A DNA stretch of 22,599 nt from Syntrophomonas sp. UBA4922 (GCA_002398825.1 DHBS01000023.1:20893-43491); one strand, 5' to 3'. Shown: positions 8,825-17,008, counted from the first letter of the stretch. Notes: generated from the sequence alone by a model not told the origin. Numbers and translations are program-made.

Positions 8825-9615
8825 TGGATATAGCGACACTCATCGGATTGCTTATCGGTATAGCGGGCTTAATCGGCGGTTTTCTGCTGGAAGGCGGGCA
8901 TGCCGGTATGCTCTGGGTGCACACCGCTTTCATCATAGTGGTGGGGGGCACGATCGGCGCCACCATGATCGGATACTCCATGGACGAATTAAAGAAAATG
9001 GGGTATTTCTTCAAATTGGTGTTTAATGATAAGAGAATCGATTACTTGAGTGTCCTGGAGACCCTGGTTGATACCGCGGACAAAGCCAGACGCGAAGGTC
9101 TTTTAAGCCTGGAAAGCCAGCTTTCGGAAATAGAAAGTCCTTTTCTGGCCCGGGGCCTGCAGCTGGTGATTGACGGCACCGATCCCGAATTGACCAGGAA
9201 CATGCTGGAAATGGAGATCGAGGCCTTTGAAAAAGAAGAGCGCATCGGGGCCGATATCTTTATGACCGCCGGGGGGTTTGCGCCCACCATGGGCATCATC
9301 GGCACTGTCATGGGGCTGGTCCACGTCTTAAGCAATGTGGCCGACCCGGACGCATTGGCAGGGGCCATAGCGGTAGCCTTCCTGGCCACCCTTTACGGTG
9401 TGGGCTCGGCCAATGTGTTATGGATACCCTTCGCCACCAAATGCAAGACCAAAGCCAACAAGCAAGTACTGCTGATGGAACTGATTTTAGAAGGGGTCTT
9501 ATCCATTCAGGCCGGAGAAAATCCCCGCGTTATCAGAGAGAAATTGATGACCTTCCTGCCGACGGATACTCGCAAAGCCGCCGAACAGCAGAAATCGCTG
9601 GAAATGGGGATGTAA
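8824..9615 (+). CDS. motA: Flagellar motor stator protein MotA
   Basis: MotA and MotB form the ion-driven stator that turns the flagellar rotor. The 263-residue protein has four predicted membrane helices, at about 3-23, 28-49, 149-170 and 180-203. The large cytoplasmic loop between helices 2 and 3 contains the charged rotor-facing segment (EKEERIGADIF). The two conserved prolines needed for torque are present: Pro154 in FAPTMGIIGTVMGL and Pro202 in NVLWIP. The start overlaps the secA stop by one base, and the SD-like AGAGAGGA lies inside secA, so translation is probably coupled. motB follows after 6 bases. Ion specificity (H+ or Na+) cannot be decided by eye. Confidence 0.96.
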
Positions 9616-9621
9616 TTATTT

Positions 9622-10461
9622 ATGACGCGCAGCGGCCGCAGAAAAAAAAGAGGCGGGCACAGTGAGGAAGGTAACCAGGAACGCTGGCTGATCACCTATT
9701 CCGACCTGATTACCCTCTTAATGATTTTCTTCATTCTGATGTATACCATGAGTCAGGTCGATGCCCAGAAATATGCGGCAGTTGCCAATTCACTGAGTGT
9801 GGTCTTAACCGGCCAAGCCATGTCGGTTTTAGACACCCAGGGCCCATCGCTGATTGAAGGTTTGTCGGGCCAGGATATGCCCCAGAATCAGGACAGAACC
9901 GAACAAGGCCAGCTGGAAGAAGTCAAAAAACTGGTTTCGGAATTCATCGAGGCCAAGGATCAGGAAGCCCGGCAGGGCGCCACCAGCAGCCAGGCCATTA
10001 GACTCAGCGAGCATATCATAGTTTACGAACAGGAGCGGGGTCTGGTGATCAGTTTCAAAGACGCCCTGCTTTTTCCCAGCGGATCTGATCAGTTGACCTC
10101 ACCGGCCCGGGAGATCATCGCCGAGGTGGGGAAGACCCTGGTTAGCCTGCCCAACTATATTCGGGTGGAAGGGCACACTGATAATCTCCCCATCAATACC
10201 AGCCGTTTTGCGTCCAACTGGGAGCTATCAGTGATGCGCGCAGCTACGGTAGTGCATGTATTGAGCGAATCCGCCCGGATTCCGGCAGAACGCCTGGCCA
10301 TAATCGGTTATGGTGAATACCGCCCCCTGGTGCCCAATGAAAATGATACTTACCGGGCTATGAACCGTCGTGTGGATATCGTCATACTCAAGAAAAAATA
10401 TGATTACTTCGAACCTCCCCGGATGAATGAGACTGCTCCGGCGGAAGCTCAAACAACCTAG
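9622..10461 (+). CDS. motB: Flagellar motor stator protein MotB
   Basis: MotB anchors the stator to peptidoglycan and carries the ion-binding aspartate. The 279-residue protein has a basic N-terminus (RSGRRKKRGG) and one membrane helix at about 24-44 beginning TYSDLITLLMIFFILMY. Asp28 is the expected ion-channel residue. A linker with the plug region follows, then an OmpA-like peptidoglycan-binding domain from about 135 to 258 (VEGHTDNLPI, SNWELSVMRA, MNRRVDIVIL). The spacing of 6 bases after motA and only a weak SD suggest dependence on motA translation. With motA it lies in the secA unit, far from the flagellar genes at the left end. Confidence 0.96.
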   Translation: MTRSGRRKKRGGHSEEGNQERWLITYSDLITLLMIFFILMYTMSQVDAQKYAAVANSLSVVLTGQAMSVLDTQGPSLIEGLSGQDMPQNQDRTEQGQLEEVKKLVSEFIEAKDQEARQGATSSQAIRLSEHIIVYEQERGLVISFKDALLFPSGSDQLTSPAREIIAEVGKTLVSLPNYIRVEGHTDNLPINTSRFASNWELSVMRAATVVHVLSESARIPAERLAIIGYGEYRPLVPNENDTYRAMNRRVDIVILKKKYDYFEPPRMNETAPAEAQTT

Positions 10462-10557
10462 CCAATTTGCATTCCGGCTCATGCAGCCTCGCGGCGCTTG
10501 CTTGCATAAAGGCTCTAAAACATGCTAACTTAAAGTCAAACCCAAATAGTACTTATC

Positions 10558-10583
10558 AACCACCGGAAAAAACCGGTGGTTTT
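10558..10583 (+). terminator. Hairpin between motB and prfB, weak terminator or leader structure
   Basis: A perfect 9-bp stem (AACCACCGG 10558-10566 with CCGGTGGTT 10573-10581) and a six-A loop, but only four T at the 3' side. It would end the secA-motAB unit inefficiently, or act as a leader hairpin of prfB, whose SD begins about 23 bases later. Confidence 0.6.
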
Positions 10584-10622
10584 ACGAGACATTAGATTTA
10601 ACTCATGGAGGAGGGAACGAAT

Positions 10623-11721
10623 TTGCTGGAGGATCCCAAGGCAACCTGTCAGGAAATAATAACGCGTTTAACTGAAATGGGGGCTTCTCTTTGACATCGC
10701 TAGTTTAAGCCGGCAGATTTCTGAATTAGAAAAACAGACTGCCCGTGACGGTTTCTGGGATGATCACCAATCGGCTCACAAGATAATAAGACAGATCAAA
10801 CATTTGCAGGAAGAGGTGGATCGTTACCAGAACTTGATGGCCGAAGCCCATTACTTAAGAGACATGCTGGAAATGGCCGAACATGAGCAGGATACGGAGC
10901 TTTTCAGAGAGGTTTCCGGGGAATTGGAAGACCTCCTGGCGCGCTTCCTGGATTATCAACTGTTGATTTTGTTTTCCGGTGAGCATGATAAAAGTGATGG
11001 GATCGTCTCCTTACATGCCGGTGCTGGAGGCACTGAAGCCCAGGACTGGGTGGAAATGCTCCTGCGCATGTATACCCGCTGGGCAGAATCGAGCGGTTAT
11101 CAAGCGCAGATCCTGGATCTTTTGCCCGGTGACGAAGCTGGAGTCAAAAGCGTAACCTTTCTGGTCAAAGGCGATTATGCTTACGGCAAGCTGAAATGCG
11201 AGCAGGGGGTGCACCGCCTCATCAGGGTTTCCCCCTTTGATTCCTCGGGACGCCGCCACACTTCTTTTGCATCATTAAACGTCTTGCCCGAGATCAGCGA
11301 AGAGGTGGAAATAAAAATCAATCCCGAGGAACTGCGCATTGACACCTATCGTTCCAGCGGGGCCGGGGGGCAGCATGTCAACAAAACCGACTCAGCCGTG
11401 CGCATTACCCATCTGCCCACCGGGATAGTGGTGCAATGCCAGAATGAACGCTCACAGCATGCCAATCGCCTGGCAGCCATGAAGATTCTGACCGCCCGGC
11501 TGTATGAATTGAAACAAAAAGAAATGGAAGAAAACCTGGAAAACCTTAAAGGGGAACATAAAGAGATCGCCTGGGGAAGCCAGATCCGCACCTATACTTT
11601 AAACCCCTTTAGCTTGATAAAGGATCATCGCACCGGTCTGGAGGAAGGCAACGTTCAAGCGGTATTGGACGGCAAGATCAATGATTTTATCTATGCCTGT
11701 CTGGCTAAAAAGGCACAATAA
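10623..11721 (+). CDS. prfB: Peptide chain release factor 2, programmed +1 frameshift
   Basis: RF2 releases the peptide at UGA and UAA. Translation starts at TTG 10623 (SD GGAGGAGGG, 9 bases upstream) and runs 23 codons (MLEDPKATCQEI...MGASL) to CTT TGA at 10689-10694. A +1 shift at CTT then reads GAC (10693) onward: DIASLSRQISELEKQ. The product is 365 residues, the same as E. coli RF2. Annotating only the long frame from ATG 10804 would lose about 60 N-terminal residues. The codon-recognition tripeptide SPF (in RVSPFDSSGRRHTSF) identifies RF2 rather than RF1, and the catalytic GGQ is at 248-250. Low RF2 raises frameshifting, so the gene autoregulates. The transketolase genes follow 19 bases later. 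Confidence 0.97.
10679..10695 (+). promoter_or_regulatory. RF2 +1 frameshift site
   Basis: An internal SD-like run GGGGG (10679-10683), five bases, then CTT TGA C (10689-10695). The E. coli site has three bases between its G run and CUU, so the spacing here is slightly longer. The in-frame TGA is the sensor of RF2 level. Confidence 0.95.
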
Positions 11722-11740
11722 TAACAATGAGGTGGCTAAG

Positions 11741-12571
11741 GTGAAACAAATAGACCAACAGCAAGTACAGCGACTGAAGGAGCAGGCCAGGGAGGTGCGG
11801 CGCCAGATTATTGCCATGCTGGGACAGGCCGGTTCCGGCCACACCGGGGGCTCGCTGGGGGCAGCCGACATTGTGACCGCGCTCTATTTCTGGGAGATGA
11901 ATATTGATCCCCAAAAACCAGACTGGGAAGACCGGGACCGCTTTGTGCTCAGCAAAGGCCATGCCGCACCGTTATTATATGCGGTTCTGGCCGAAAGGGG
12001 CTATTTCCCGTCTGATCGCCTGCAGACCCTAAGGAAGCTGGGCAGCCCTTTGCAGGGGCATCCCGACCGCAGTAAACTGGCTGGAGTGGAAGCTTCCACC
12101 GGATCGTTGGGGCAAGGGATATCCTGGGCTGTCGGAATGGCCTTGGCCGCCAAGATGGATCATAAGGATTACCGGGTCTACACCCTCCTGGGGGACGGGG
12201 AGCTGGAAGAAGGCATGGTCTGGGAAGCAGCCATGGCGGCAGCCCATTACCGCCTGGACAATCTGGTGGCATTCATAGACTTCAACGGCCTGCAGATAGA
12301 CGGGCCTGTGGAACAGGTTCTATCCCCCCTGCCTATTCCTGCAAAATTCGCGGCTTTTGGCTGGGAGGTCTTGCAAATAGACGGCAATGATATCCGCCAG
12401 ATATTGGAAGCCTTAAACTGCGCCCGATTGGTTAAAGGCAAACCCACTGCCATCGTGGCCCGAACCATTAAAGGCAAAGGCTGCTCTTTCATTGAGAATA
12501 AAGTGGAATGGCACGGGGTTGCGCCTAAGGGTGAGGAAATCGCTCGAGCCCTGGCGGAATTGAACATGTAA
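11741..12571 (+). CDS. tkt: Transketolase, N-terminal (thiamine diphosphate-binding) subunit
   Basis: This is the first half of a split transketolase, which transfers two-carbon units between sugar phosphates in the non-oxidative pentose phosphate pathway. GTG 11741 is chosen as start because GAGGTGG lies 5 bases upstream; the frame extends further but would run into prfB. The 276-residue length fits the subunit family. It carries the thiamine-diphosphate motif GDGELEEG at 151-158, ending in FIDFN, plus SGHTGGSLGAADI and DRFVLSKGHAAPLLY near the N-terminus. The C-terminal subunit follows after 64 bases. In an anaerobe this pathway mainly supplies ribose and erythrose phosphates. Confidence 0.95.
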   Translation: MKQIDQQQVQRLKEQAREVRRQIIAMLGQAGSGHTGGSLGAADIVTALYFWEMNIDPQKPDWEDRDRFVLSKGHAAPLLYAVLAERGYFPSDRLQTLRKLGSPLQGHPDRSKLAGVEASTGSLGQGISWAVGMALAAKMDHKDYRVYTLLGDGELEEGMVWEAAMAAAHYRLDNLVAFIDFNGLQIDGPVEQVLSPLPIPAKFAAFGWEVLQIDGNDIRQILEALNCARLVKGKPTAIVARTIKGKGCSFIENKVEWHGVAPKGEEIARALAELNM

Positions 12572-12635
12572 ACCGAACAAAAAACCCGGCTGTGTTGACC
12601 CGTTGCGGGCAGCAGGCTGTAAGGAGGATACTGGC

Positions 12636-13571
12636 TTGGAAAAACAGGCTACCCGGGATGCCTATGGAAAGGCCTTAGTGGAATTAGGAAAAAAACATCA
12701 GGATGTAGTAGTGCTGGATGCCGACCTGTCGAAATCCACCAAAACCGCCGATTTTGCCAAGCAATTTCCAGAGCGGTTTATCAATGCCGGGATTGCCGAG
12801 CAGAATATGGTCGGGATGGCGGCCGGTTTGGCCAGCGCCGGCAAAGTGGTCTTCGCCAGCACTTTTGCCATATTCGCCACCGGGCGCGCCTTTGAAGCGG
12901 TGCGAAACTCGGTGGCATACAGCAAGATGAACGTAAAGCTGTGTGCTACTCATGCCGGTTTAACCGTTGGTGAGGACGGCGGATCTCACCAAAGCGTCGA
13001 AGACATAGCCCTGATGCGAAGCGTGCCCAATATGACCGTGGTTGTCCCCGCTGACGGAGTGAGTACGGCCCGGGCGGTTTCCGCATTGTATGATATGAAT
13101 GGGCCGGCTTACCTGCGTTTAGGACGTCCGGCGGTGCCGGTCATATATGATCAGGATTCCCCTTTTGAGATCGGTCGGGCTAACCGGCTGCGGCGGGGGG
13201 AAGACGCCGCTATCATCGCCTGTGGAGTCATGGTCTCCAAAGCCCTGGAAGCGGCTGAGCTGCTGGCTCGGGAAGGCATCGAGGCGGCAGTTGTCGATAT
13301 GCATACCATAAAACCGCTCGATGAGGCGGCTGTTATTGAATTGGCCAGGGAAACCGGGAATATTCTCACCGTTGAGGAGCACAGTATTATCGGGGGTCTG
13401 GGTAGCGCAGTCTGTGAGACGGTATGTGCCCATCACCCCGTGCCGGTAGTACGCCTGGGGGTTAATGATGTCTTCGGGCAGTCCGGGGAGCCCAATGAGC
13501 TCCTGGAGCACTACGGCCTAACTGTCGAAAAAATAGTGCACAATGTCCGGGATTTATTGAGAAAAAAATAA
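12636..13571 (+). CDS. tkt: Transketolase, C-terminal subunit
   Basis: The second half of the split transketolase holds the pyrimidine-binding and C-terminal domains. It starts at TTG 12636 with AAGGAGG 8 bases upstream; the open frame before it lacks an SD. The 311-residue product has RDAYGKALVELGKKH, then VVLDADLSKST, the GIAEQNMVGMAAGLA segment holding the catalytic glutamate of the family, and FASTFAIFATGRAFE. The C-terminal domain ends around GLGSAVCETV and FGQSGEPNELLEHYGL. DXS-like proteins share this fold, but the separation into two genes and the subunit sizes fit transketolase. It is the last gene of the prfB-tkt unit, before a strong terminator. Confidence 0.94.
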   Translation: MEKQATRDAYGKALVELGKKHQDVVVLDADLSKSTKTADFAKQFPERFINAGIAEQNMVGMAAGLASAGKVVFASTFAIFATGRAFEAVRNSVAYSKMNVKLCATHAGLTVGEDGGSHQSVEDIALMRSVPNMTVVVPADGVSTARAVSALYDMNGPAYLRLGRPAVPVIYDQDSPFEIGRANRLRRGEDAAIIACGVMVSKALEAAELLAREGIEAAVVDMHTIKPLDEAAVIELARETGNILTVEEHSIIGGLGSAVCETVCAHHPVPVVRLGVNDVFGQSGEPNELLEHYGLTVEKIVHNVRDLLRKK

Positions 13572-13602
13572 ATTTTAAAAGGAATTATGACTATTTCTGT
13601 AG

Positions 13603-13632
13603 AACCACCTCATGCAGGTGGTTTTTATTTTT
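13603..13632 (+). terminator. Terminator of the prfB-tkt unit, abutting ftsE
   Basis: A perfect 8-bp stem (AACCACCT 13603-13610 with AGGTGGTT 13616-13623), loop CATGC, then TTTTTATTTTT. It ends three bases before the ftsE SD GGGAGG (13635-13640). Confidence 0.92.
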
Positions 13633-13647
13633 CTGGGAGGAAGATAG

Positions 13648-14331
13648 GTGTTAGTTCAATTTTATAATGTCTCCAAGGTATACCCCAAAGGCAAAGCACT
13701 TGATGATATTTCACTTAAAATAGATCGCGGCGAATTTGTTTTCTTGATGGGACCCAGTGGCGCAGGCAAATCAACCATAATCAAAATGATGTTTCGGGAG
13801 GAGGAACCCACCCGGGGCCAGATTTTTATTGCCGAGCGCAGTCTTGTTCGTATGAAACGCAGCGATGTTCCCAGGGTCAGGCGCGGTATGGGAATCGTTT
13901 TTCAGGACTTTAAACTCCTGGAAAGAAAGACAGTCTATGAAAACGTGGCCTTTGCCATGGAGGTGGTGAGCGCGCCACACCGGGAAATTAAGGCGCGGGT
14001 GCCCGAAGTATTAAGGATGGTGGGTTTAGAGGACAAAGAAAATTCTTTCCCGGGGGAGCTTTCCGGCGGTGAGCAGCAGCGGGTCGGTATCGCCCGGGCT
14101 TTAGCCAACCAACCCCTTTTGCTGATTGCAGACGAACCTACCGGGAACCTGGATATTGACACTTCGCTGGAGATTTTGGATCTTCTTATCGATATTAATC
14201 GCAAGGGGACCACCATTATCATGGCCACCCATGATAGGGAATTGGTGAAAGCGGCGCGCAAGCGGGTGATTCTGCTGGATAAGGGCAAAGTTGCAGCTGA
14301 CTATGCGCCCGGGGAGTATCTGGTATGTTAA
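13648..14331 (+). CDS. ftsE: Cell-division ABC transporter ATPase FtsE
   Basis: FtsE is the ATPase of the FtsEX complex, which signals across the membrane to activate peptidoglycan hydrolases. It starts at GTG with GGGAGG 7 bases upstream. The 227 residues are standard and carry Walker A GPSGAGKST (35-43), the Q-loop FQDFKLLERKTV, signature LSGGEQQR (138-145), Walker B with catalytic Asp162-Glu163 (IADEPTGNLD), and the H-loop ATHDREL. ftsX overlaps its last bases, so the two are translationally coupled. No promoter is obvious between the upstream terminator and the start, so read-through may supply transcripts. Confidence 0.97.
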   Translation: MLVQFYNVSKVYPKGKALDDISLKIDRGEFVFLMGPSGAGKSTIIKMMFREEEPTRGQIFIAERSLVRMKRSDVPRVRRGMGIVFQDFKLLERKTVYENVAFAMEVVSAPHREIKARVPEVLRMVGLEDKENSFPGELSGGEQQRVGIARALANQPLLLIADEPTGNLDIDTSLEILDLLIDINRKGTTIIMATHDRELVKAARKRVILLDKGKVAADYAPGEYLVC

Positions 14332-15206
14332 AGAACATCTGGTATTTCTGCCGGGAGGCCGTAAAATCAATGGCGCGCAACCACCTGCTTTCCCTGGCTA
14401 CCATCAGCACAGTCGCCATTTGTATTCTGATTCTGGGTATGGCGGTTCTGGCTACCCTCAATGCCAGCCACCTTATTACCCGTTTGGAATCAGATTTGGA
14501 AATCATGTCTTATCTCGATAAGGATTTGACCGCCGATCAGGCTAGTGAAGTAAAGCAGGCATTGGAGGCCATTCCCGGGGTTGAATCGGTGCGCTTCGTT
14601 TCCCGCGAAGAGGCTCTGCAATACTTGCAGGACAGCTTTGGGGAGGATCGCTACAATCTGGAAGAGACCATGGGCAAGAACCCCTTGCCGGATGGTTATG
14701 AAATCAAAGCCCTGGATCCGCATCAGGTGCCGGTGATAGCGCAGCAGGTGGAACAGGTGGCTGGAATCGAACGGGTCAATTACGGCAAAGAAATGGTCAA
14801 TAACCTGTTTTTAGCCACCAAATGGGTTCGCGTATTAAGTATGGCCTTTATTGTCCTGCTCTCGCTGGGGGCGATTTTCCTGATCGCGACCACTATCCGT
14901 CTGGCCATATTTTCGCGGCGCAAGGAAATCTATCTGATGAAGCTGATCGGTTCCACCGATTGGTTTGTGCGCTGGCCGTTTTTTATCGAAGGCATACTGC
15001 TGGGGACTGCCGGATCATTGATAGCAATCCTCTTGCTGGCAGTAGGATATGAGACCCTGATCGGATCCATTCAGTCGGTGCCTTTTGTACCGGTGCTTTC
15101 CAACCGCGCCTTGCTGATTGAAGTCTACGCCGGGCTGGTTATGGTCGGGGCGTTACTGGGGGTATTGGGTACCTACATATCTCTCAATCGTTTCCTCGAT
15201 GTGTGA
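14325..15206 (+). CDS. ftsX: Cell-division protein FtsX
   Basis: FtsX is the membrane partner of FtsE; its extracellular domain contacts a peptidoglycan hydrolase or activator. The 293-residue protein has one N-terminal membrane helix (about 22-43), an extracellular domain (about 45-160, with SYLDKDLTADQASEVKQALE and VRFVSREEALQYLQ), and three C-terminal helices at about 167-192, 220-243 and 262-284, the usual FtsX topology. The start overlaps ftsE by seven bases (ATG before the ftsE TAA), with GGGGAG 8 bases upstream. The M23 peptidase gene follows after 44 bases and is the probable downstream effector. Confidence 0.97.
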   Translation: MLKNIWYFCREAVKSMARNHLLSLATISTVAICILILGMAVLATLNASHLITRLESDLEIMSYLDKDLTADQASEVKQALEAIPGVESVRFVSREEALQYLQDSFGEDRYNLEETMGKNPLPDGYEIKALDPHQVPVIAQQVEQVAGIERVNYGKEMVNNLFLATKWVRVLSMAFIVLLSLGAIFLIATTIRLAIFSRRKEIYLMKLIGSTDWFVRWPFFIEGILLGTAGSLIAILLLAVGYETLIGSIQSVPFVPVLSNRALLIEVYAGLVMVGALLGVLGTYISLNRFLDV

Positions 15207-15250
15207 TTTTGAAGTGCGGTTTTAATAATTTTGCAGAAGGAGGCCTACAT

Positions 15251-16381
15251 ATGTCCGCGCATAAACGTTCTATAGCCATCATGATGGGGCTGGTATTTAT
15301 CTTTAGCTGCATATTACCGGTGTATGCTGACGAGATAGATGAGGCCAGGGAGAAGCTGCAGCAAATAAACCAGCAGATCGACGCCCAGCAAGCCAATGTT
15401 AACGCGGCCAGATCAAAACAACGCTCGGTAGTAAGCCAAATTTCGGCCTTGGATCAGGATATCAAAAGTATTGAAGAAAAGATTAAAAGCCTGAATGATG
15501 ATATCCAGCAGCTAGAAAAGGAAATTAGCCAGACCCAGAAGGATATCAGCCAGAAGGAGAAGGAACTTGACAAGCAGGTCGAAATTCTGGGGGAACGTCT
15601 GGTTTATGTCTATGAAGAAGGCGGACAGGCTTCTTATCTTGAGGTTCTATTGGCCTCGACTGATATCAAGGATTTTCTCACCCGCTACGATATGCTGAAA
15701 TATGTCATCGAGGGTGATATGGAACTGATCGATTCCATTAATGATAAACGCCGTGAACTTGATCAGAAAAAGAGCGATTTGGAGGTCAAACAAAACCGCT
15801 TGGTTACAGCCCGGGAGGGCCAGCAAAGCCAAAAAGCATTGCTGGATGAACAGCAAAAGGAAAAGCAAACGGTGCTAAGTGAAGTCAACCAGGAGAAGGC
15901 CGCCTACGAGCAGGCTCTGTCTGAACTGGAAGCGGCTTCGCGGGAAGTCGAGGCCTTAATCCGCAGATCACAGTCGGGAGACCAATTAGGCACCGGAATC
16001 TTTACCTGGCCGACCCCGGGTTACTCGAGCATAACCTCGCCTTACGGGATGCGTTACCACCCCATATTGAAGACTCGCAGAATGCATACCGGAATGGATA
16101 TAGGGGCGCCCATGAGTGCCAAAATAGTAGCGGCGGACAGCGGCACAGTGATTTTTTCCGGCTGGATGGGAGCCTATGGACAGGCCATAATAGTCGACCA
16201 CGGTCAGGGGTTGTCGACTCTGTACGGCCACCTGAGCAGTCTTGGCGTAAGTAACGGCCAATCGGTTACCAAGGGTCAGAGCATCGGCAAAGTAGGCAGT
16301 ACCGGTTGGAGCACCGGCCCTCATCTCCACTTTGAGGTGCGTATCAATGGACAACATACCGACCCGCGTAAGTATGTATAA
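15251..16381 (+). CDS. Secreted coiled-coil M23 peptidase (EnvC/PcsB-like partner of FtsEX)
   Basis: A 376-residue exported protein. ATG 15251 follows AAGGAGG by 7 bases; the open frame before it has no SD. Residues 1-26 are a signal peptide, probably cut after VYA. Residues 28 to about 245 form long coiled coils (QQINQQIDAQQANVNAARSK, then repeated QKE/LEK heptads). Residues 258-376 form a LytM/M23 domain with the zinc and catalytic residues intact: His279 and Asp283 (HTGMD), His327 (YGHLS), and His358 and His360 (HLH). Coiled-coil plus LytM matches EnvC, but EnvC has a degenerate site, whereas this one should be an active endopeptidase. Position right after ftsX supports FtsEX control. Confidence 0.9.
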   Translation: MSAHKRSIAIMMGLVFIFSCILPVYADEIDEAREKLQQINQQIDAQQANVNAARSKQRSVVSQISALDQDIKSIEEKIKSLNDDIQQLEKEISQTQKDISQKEKELDKQVEILGERLVYVYEEGGQASYLEVLLASTDIKDFLTRYDMLKYVIEGDMELIDSINDKRRELDQKKSDLEVKQNRLVTAREGQQSQKALLDEQQKEKQTVLSEVNQEKAAYEQALSELEAASREVEALIRRSQSGDQLGTGIFTWPTPGYSSITSPYGMRYHPILKTRRMHTGMDIGAPMSAKIVAADSGTVIFSGWMGAYGQAIIVDHGQGLSTLYGHLSSLGVSNGQSVTKGQSIGKVGSTGWSTGPHLHFEVRINGQHTDPRKYV

Positions 16382-16413
16382 GTGATCTGGGGCGGTATTT
16401 ATTGAGACTTTTC

Positions 16414-16443
16414 ATGACAAAAAAGTCGGCGTCACGGTAGAAT
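16414..16443 (+). promoter_or_regulatory. Candidate sigma-A promoter upstream of the long hairpin
   Basis: ATGACA (16414-16419), 18 bases, TAGAAT (16438-16443), each 5/6 to consensus. The predicted start near 16450 is three bases before the hairpin at 16453, so a short RNA could begin there. A 7-bp inverted repeat (GACTTTT 16406-16412 with AAAAGTC 16421-16427) overlaps the -35 region. Confidence 0.4.
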
Positions 16444-16452
16444 AGCGTATTC

Positions 16453-16505
16453 AAGGACAGGGATTGCCTTGCCGGTTGAGAGCGCAAGACAATAACTGTC
16501 CTTTT
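16453..16505 (+). other. Long imperfect hairpin: terminator of the M23 gene or small structured RNA
   Basis: Three stacked helices. 16453-16460 (AAGGACAG) pairs with 16496-16503 (CTGTCCTT); after a GG/AA internal loop, ATTG pairs with CAAT; after one C/A mismatch, CTTGC (16468-16472) pairs with GCAAG (16484-16488). That is 17 pairs in all, with an 11-nt loop. Four T follow or end the stem, then ATG. It begins 72 bases after the M23 stop. The U run is poor for so strong a stem, which leaves terminator, RNA stabiliser or independent small RNA as options. Confidence 0.5.
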
Positions 16506-16516
16506 ATGTGTAAAAA

Positions 16517-16545
16517 TTTATCAGGGTTTGCAACTGTGGTATTAT
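16517..16545 (+). promoter_or_regulatory. Weak sigma-A-like promoter before the small reading frames
   Basis: TTTATC (16517-16522, 3/6), 17 bases, TATTAT (16540-16545, 5/6). Downstream, a 5-bp hairpin (CCCGG 16577-16581 with CCGGG 16590-16594) is followed by four T, so a transcript from here could be attenuated. Confidence 0.25.
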
Positions 16546-16636
16546 TAATTCTGGGTATTTATACGGTGTGATGGCGCCCGGACATCTGCCCGGGTTTTGC
16601 CCCCGGCAGAGCGCAAGGGAGGGAAAGCGTTGCCAA

Positions 16637-16762
16637 GTGGGTAAGGCGGCGCGGCCAGTGTTTTCTGCTGCGGTAGTCTTTGCTATTGCCTATGTGATGA
16701 TGTATTCTGGTTACAGTTCTTCAGGATCGACCCGGGCTTTAGTCATCAGGAGAATAACATGA
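16637..16762 (+). CDS. Tiny putative single-pass membrane protein (may be a decayed gene)
   Basis: A GTG-initiated frame of 41 residues: a basic start (GKAARP), one clear hydrophobic helix (VFSAAVVFAIAYVMMYSGY), then a Ser/Arg tail. The purine-rich AAGGGAGGG (ending 16623) lies 13 bases before the GTG, too far, but it is perfectly spaced (6 bases) for TTG 16630, which in its own frame ends after four codons. An upstream frameshift could explain this. Its stop overlaps the next start as ATGA. No family is recognised. Confidence 0.3.
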   Translation: MGKAARPVFSAAVVFAIAYVMMYSGYSSSGSTRALVIRRIT

Positions 16763-16848
16763 CATACATTTTGGCCGGTGTTATCTCTCCGGCCAAACTG
16801 CAGAATGCGGCGGCTGACATAGACGCCCTGGAACCGAATCCCAGGTGA
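16759..16848 (+). CDS. Tiny reading frame overlapping the previous one (29 residues)
   Basis: An ATG start with a good SD (AGGAGA, 5 bases upstream) overlaps the preceding stop as ATGA, a classical coupling arrangement. The 29-residue product (MTYILAGVISPAKLQ...) is partly hydrophobic. It stops at TGA in a stretch where a +1 shift would continue into a frame coding a membrane helix. It may be the start of a broken gene rather than a real small protein. Confidence 0.3.
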   Translation: MTYILAGVISPAKLQNAAADIDALEPNPR

Positions 16849-16984
16849 CCCGGGTTGCCTCGAAGCATCTGTAATATTTACTCTGGTAGCCGCTATCCTT
16901 ACTTTTTATGTGGGCGTGAACACCGAAGCTGTTGATGCCAGCCCATTGAACCGGCAGGATAACATATTTGTATGCCAAGGATAA
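16823..16984 (+). pseudogene. Open segment encoding a membrane helix without a start, possible gene remnant
   Basis: This frame is open but has no usable start before its helix SVIFTLVAAILTFYVGV, after which it reads NTEAVDASPLN... to TAA. Joined to the preceding 29-residue frame by one +1 shift near 16842, it would give a protein of about 75 residues with one membrane segment. This could be decay of a short membrane-protein gene. No homologue is recognised, and programmed shifting has no visible slippery site. Confidence 0.25.
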
Positions 16985-17008
16985 TAGAATATTATTGGTG
17001 GTGACGAT

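Noticed and set aside
10502..10531. prfB promoter TTGCAT-18-TAACTT
   Set aside because: Only three matches in each hexamer; not distinguishable from chance.
16600..16700. tRNA or known riboswitch (c-di-AMP ydaO type) around GCCAAGTGGGTAAGGC
   Set aside because: The segment resembles a tRNA D-arm, but no acceptor stem, anticodon loop or T-arm can be formed, and ydaO signature segments are absent.
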